From: Trichopria drosophilae | Lineage: Eukaryota; Arthropoda; Insecta; Hymenoptera; Diapriidae | Length of the DNA stretch: 64,000 nt | Direction of reading: 5' to 3' | NCBI GenBank assembly: GCA_030407085.1 | Contig: CM059587.1 | Location: 104,305,501 to 104,369,500 of the forward strand | In this document: positions 60,051 through 64,000 of the stretch, piece by piece | How positions within the stretch are numbered: position 1 is the stretch's first letter | Layout: each line of letters begins with the position of its first letter | Made by a program: the position numbers and the translations under genes | Notes under the pieces: generated by a model | Databases searched by the model: none | What the model saw: the letters and a program-made list of their open reading frames with translations, nothing else | Told to the model about the DNA's origin: nothing

Positions 60051-61387
60051 TCCCGATGCTTGTAACTACAATTATATATAAAAATGCTAAGAATAAAGAA
60101 AGGGCTGAAAGCTTCTACCATGTCTTTCCAACAAAGAATGTTTTAAATACATAAAATTTTATGCTCTCATTTATCACAATGAATCTTCTTTTTGAATTTT
60201 TTAAAATGGATGGTGTATTTCTAATCTACTTGCAGGAAAGACCTGATGCCAAGTTTCAAGAAAATTATTTTTTCACAGACATTGTATCCATATAGAGAAA
60301 AGTGAAAGCTTCAAAGGAGTTGAAGAAATACGTTTTTATATGGATGATACTTGTATACAGTCCATAATACTTATTCACACAGAATTTGACATAAAATGTT
60401 CACGTACACGTTACAATCCATACATATTTTTAAAAAGCATTTAAAGAGTGCGTTTTGGAGCATAATGTAGGCGCCAAGTATATTCATAGGAGCAATTGTT
60501 CATGATCACGTATCACCGTAAGGTTATACTATCGCGTTTCTTGCTGAGTCGAGAATTTTGATATTACCGATTTCCTGAAAATTGAAATCTACAAATCATA
60601 AAATTTTGAAAATACTGGTAAAACGTAAAAGCAAATCACCGTCTTTTTATGCTGGTAAGCTGATTAAATTCGAATCCTTTTTCATAGTCGATCCATATAC
60701 ATAATTTAATTTTATATTCCTTTTCCAAATGCTAGTTCTTCAATCGAGCGATATGGCGATCTGGGTAATACCGAGTGCATTGTGAATACGAGAGCTATAT
60801 ACCGTGCTATTTTACGTTCAGGTGCAGCAAAGGAGCGGCATAAGTTCACGGTGTTCCGCTTAACGAGACCCACCCCACATGTACCTAGATACAGTCATAC
60901 CTCGGGCTCGATTTCAATTTATCTTGTCTCCCTCCAAAATTCGTCATTTACTGGTATTCCTTACTACCACGCCTTCCCTAGTGTCCCGTACATCCTCCCT
61001 CTAGCTATGACCGTGTGTTATTCTGCATTCCGTGTTGCCCCACATTTCCCTCGAATTCGCAAGCGAGGAAATGAAGGAAATATGAAAGCATGAAAGTTGA
61101 GGAAGCTGAGCGAAGAATTTTGAAAGGAGGAAAATTTTAAAGACGCGGAACTGTGCTGTCATTATGATATTATGTAACATAAAAAAAACATAAGAAATAC
61201 TTTTGTCGAGCGAAAAAGCTCCGACTTAAAGTCAAATTCAACAAAAAATAAATTGACAGATTAAAAAGTAACTGGATGTGAATACTGGTCTCCAGTGAAG
61301 GTGAAACCATCTCATGTTTTTTTTTGCCTTCTGCAGGTAGTTCGAAGATGCGATGGTCTGTTATTTATCCAACAGGTTTTCATTGAA
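60051..61387. other. No supported gene
   Basis: A 103-codon + strand frame (60782-61093) lies in a GC-richer patch. It has no recognisable domain, and I do not call it a gene. The rest is AT-rich. Confidence 0.4.
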
Positions 61388-61622
61388 TACAGTTAGACCT
61401 CTCTTATTCTAACATCTCTGAATCTAATTCCCTCTGTTATTCTAGTAGTTTCCCCAAAAGTCTTCCTCCACCATATAGAAAGCGAATGTAATGTTGATAT
61501 TAATATTGCCCATGAATCAGAAGCCCATATATAAAGTGATAGGGGTTAAGGAAAAAATTAGATTAAGAAAGGATGGAGCCATCTTGAAAAACTTTACTAA
61601 TTAGAATAAGAGAGGTACCTAC
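61388..61622. repeat. pogo/Tigger-like MITE candidate
   Basis: ACCTCTCTTATTCTAA (61397-61412) and its perfect complement TTAGAATAAGAGAGGT (61601-61616) bound about 190 bp. The left end reads TA|CAGTTAGACCTC, resembling pogo/Tigger-type termini with a TA target. The right end is degraded beyond GAGGT. No coding sequence lies inside. Confidence 0.5.
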
Positions 61623-61807
61623 GGGAAATATATTGTCAATGGTATGTGGCTAAGAGCACACAAAGAATTTTGAGCAACATTTTTATTGTCTATGACAAAC
61701 ACGTCAGGGATAAAATAATTTTCGAGGTTTTCTCTGGTTATTCAATTCTAACCTTGTCCATGACCGTGAATGACTTTCAAAGATAAATAAAAAATATAAG
61801 GTGCCAT

Positions 61808-61940
61808 TTAACCCTCTGAAGCATACATTTTTCTTTTTACGGGAAGTTTATTTTTCACAGATTTTTGGGGTCGCTGATTACGAACCTGACCACATATTTT
61901 GAAAATTCAAAATGGCGACCCCAATATGGCCGAACGAAAT
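61808..61940 (+). repeat. piggyBac-like end next to an AAATGGCGAC satellite monomer
   Basis: TTAACCCTCTGAAGCATAC starts at 61808, a TTAA-plus-CCC left-end type. It is followed at 61865-61935 by GGGGTCGCTGATTACGAACC and TTCAAAATGGCGACC, one monomer of the family forming the array at 11700-12960. Confidence 0.55.
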
Positions 61941-64000
61941 AGAAAAAGTTGATGAATGACTTCGTTAAATGGAGGTCTTTGAAGTGCTTCTAGTCATTAT
62001 GAAGTAAATTTTATTTGACATTAAGTATTCTTTCATTATGCTGTTTACTTCTTATATGAATCGAATCTAATCTAATTTAGTTTATAATTGCGGTCATTTC
62101 TTAAAATGAATAGTATTTATTCATATTTCGTGGTCTATTCTGATGTAATTGGGTCATCTCCATTAGTTCCGACGCCAATATTAGATACAGTATGGATTAT
62201 ATATGAATAAGCAGTTACAAAATAGTCAAAAGGCGAAGTTGATAAAAATTAACAAATCTTTATCAAGATACCTTCTCGGATTTAGTTCATTTCCTTCGAA
62301 ACATGACAATTCCACTTTTTAAATGGCTAGCATTAGGGGTTATATGAAATTATTATCAATTTAACAATTTTCAGAATATGAACCCATGAACCTCATGTAT
62401 AGTATGGAGTTGCCACGATTATTAGTCACTTTTCGCAGTGAATATTATTCATTACAATGAATGAAATCTCTGCAAATAATTAATTACATCATCTACAATA
62501 AATATCAAATTCTTCTTACAATTCAAGCTTAATTTTTGAGTAAACATTTCAAAATAAATTTCATTATTTCATGTTCAGCAATTGTTGTCAAGTTAGAGAA
62601 GCATTTAATAATTCCGATTCATAACGATTAAAATGATAATCCTATTCTGATTAAACAAGCAGTTCGGTATAAATTTCACTAATATTATTATGCATTAATC
62701 AAATTTTTTTATTTCTTTTCGAGACATTTTAAAAACTTGCGGTGACTTGACTATAGATTCATGTTAGAACCTCCTTAATGAAACTGAAAAGTCTTCTATG
62801 TTGCGAATCTTGCAATTGGCGAACTTACAAAACTTTCTGCACCCACTGCCATAGATAAGCAATATTTCATGAGTTTTTATCGGCAAATTATCATCTGTCA
62901 AGATGCGTGCCAAACTTTATCGACATCGATTAGAGATTCGATTGCTCTCTGCGGAGTCAGCAGACCTGTGGCAAATTTATTTGTTTATGTTTGACTTAAT
63001 GAAAATTTAATGGTTTTTGTGTAACTTAAAATTTATCAGTTTATGAAAGAATATGTTAAGTTTCATTGAGCAACATGTTTGTTTCATATCTTTTTAAACG
63101 AATTGAAATAGTTAAATCTGTATTGAGAGGAAAGAATTAAATAGTTGTAAGAATAGTTTCTACTATTCATTGTCAAACTATTACTCACAAACATACTGAC
63201 AAAAATATCTAGTAAATTTAACTAAATCATAAGTTAACTAGTGATGACTAATTTTTATTGCTGCATTCAGTTCACAGAACTAACCGAAGTTAGATTGTCT
63301 ACATTTAGAACAACTTAATGAAATGAAGGTTAAAAACTACTAAAACTGTAGTTCCCACTAGGTAACACCAATTACTTAAATTTACTAAATATTTCCTGAG
63401 TCTATAGTTACATTTTTAAGAAATTGTTTTTGTTTATCTAGCTCTTGATTCCAGAGATTAGAAAAGTAAACATTGGACATCTATTAAGAACTTTCCATAT
63501 AAATATATCGTATGTTTTATTCAACTGAATTTTTTAGTACTATAGTAATTGCATGTTGTTAGTATAATTATGTGAGATTAAGGTCTGAAAATTTTAAGTC
63601 TATTCGAACATAATTTAGCAAGCTAATGTATAATGCAGTACATGAAAATTTAGTCGTTGGATTTTTTTTAATAGCCACTATTTTGGGACAATCGAATCAT
63701 TAACTTTAACTCTCTGTAATTTTGAAAACATTTTATAAAATCCTTTGTTCAAATACTAAATTGTAATAATAAATACTGCCAATATTAATAATTACGTCTA
63801 CTAATAATAAATACTATTGTTTAACTGTATCCATCGACATTTTTCACTTTAGATGATCTGTTAGCCAAAATGTTAGTCACCAAAATGTAGAAATAAAAAT
63901 ATAGTTATTTTGACGATCATTTGTTACGCATTGTAATAAAATAAAACACTGAAAGGTGTTCAATATTCTTTAAAACGATATAACGACTGTTTACGAAAGT
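61941..64000. other. AT-rich, no gene seen
   Basis: No frame of note on either strand and no recognisable repeat boundary up to the end of the window. Confidence 0.45.

Noticed and set aside
60782..61093. 103-codon + strand frame
   Set aside because: It has moderate length and mixed composition but no domain, no splice context and no homologue I recognise.
1..64000. CRISPR array, integrated bacterial operon or viral insert
   Set aside because: No regularly spaced direct repeats, no ribosome-binding-site gene clusters and no viral structural or polymerase proteins were recognised. The RT sequences are all of the non-LTR retrotransposon type.

Overview
The window looks like a euchromatic piece of an insect nuclear genome, most likely a hymenopteran. 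It is AT-rich, has spliced genes with very long introns, non-LTR retrotransposons with A-rich tails, and many degenerate repeats. The order-level guess rests on two impressions from memory: one degraded LINE relic resembles families common in ants, and the AAATGGCGGATC-type repeat resembles one in hymenopteran genomes. No bacterial-type operons, CRISPR arrays, tRNA or rRNA genes were recognised.

The only host gene I can support is the 3' half of a biogenic-amine GPCR on the + strand. It is best called an alpha2-adrenergic-like octopamine receptor. One exon (11174-11545) carries TM5 and the start of the third intracellular loop (ICL3). The last exon (24820-25407) carries the rest of ICL3, TM6, TM7 and helix 8. 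The two are separated by a 13.3 kb phase-0 intron. The exons for TM1-TM4 are not in the window, so 1-11173 is probably another intron of the same gene.

That upstream stretch holds a nest of retrotransposons. A full-length, apparently intact I-type LINE lies at 4855-10177, with two open ORFs, a 5' CAGTA end, an A-tail and an 11-bp target-site duplication. It is inserted into a decayed, antisense LINE reverse transcriptase. A different decayed LINE lies just upstream at 2965-3910. The large intron contains a degenerate tandem satellite (11700-12960), a 1.7 kb inverted repeat (15826-17552), a hairpin with 18-bp arms (19634-19702), an ATC microsatellite and an antisense RT fragment (21190-21390).

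After the stop codon at 25407, the stretch to about 43.85 kb has few recognisable transposon relics and many CpG-containing patches. It includes an NRF1-type palindrome between two hairpins, a pair of mutually exclusive hairpins, three spaced copies of a CTACTTAAGTAG palindrome, a G-quadruplex-forming patch next to a good splice donor, a tandem duplication and a strong poly(A) signal at 43818. It may be a mixture of long 3' UTR, regulatory DNA and the first exon of another gene, but none of this can be proven from sequence alone. From 43.85 kb to the end the DNA is AT-rich and gene-poor, with LINE, piggyBac-like, pogo-like and palindromic repeat remnants.
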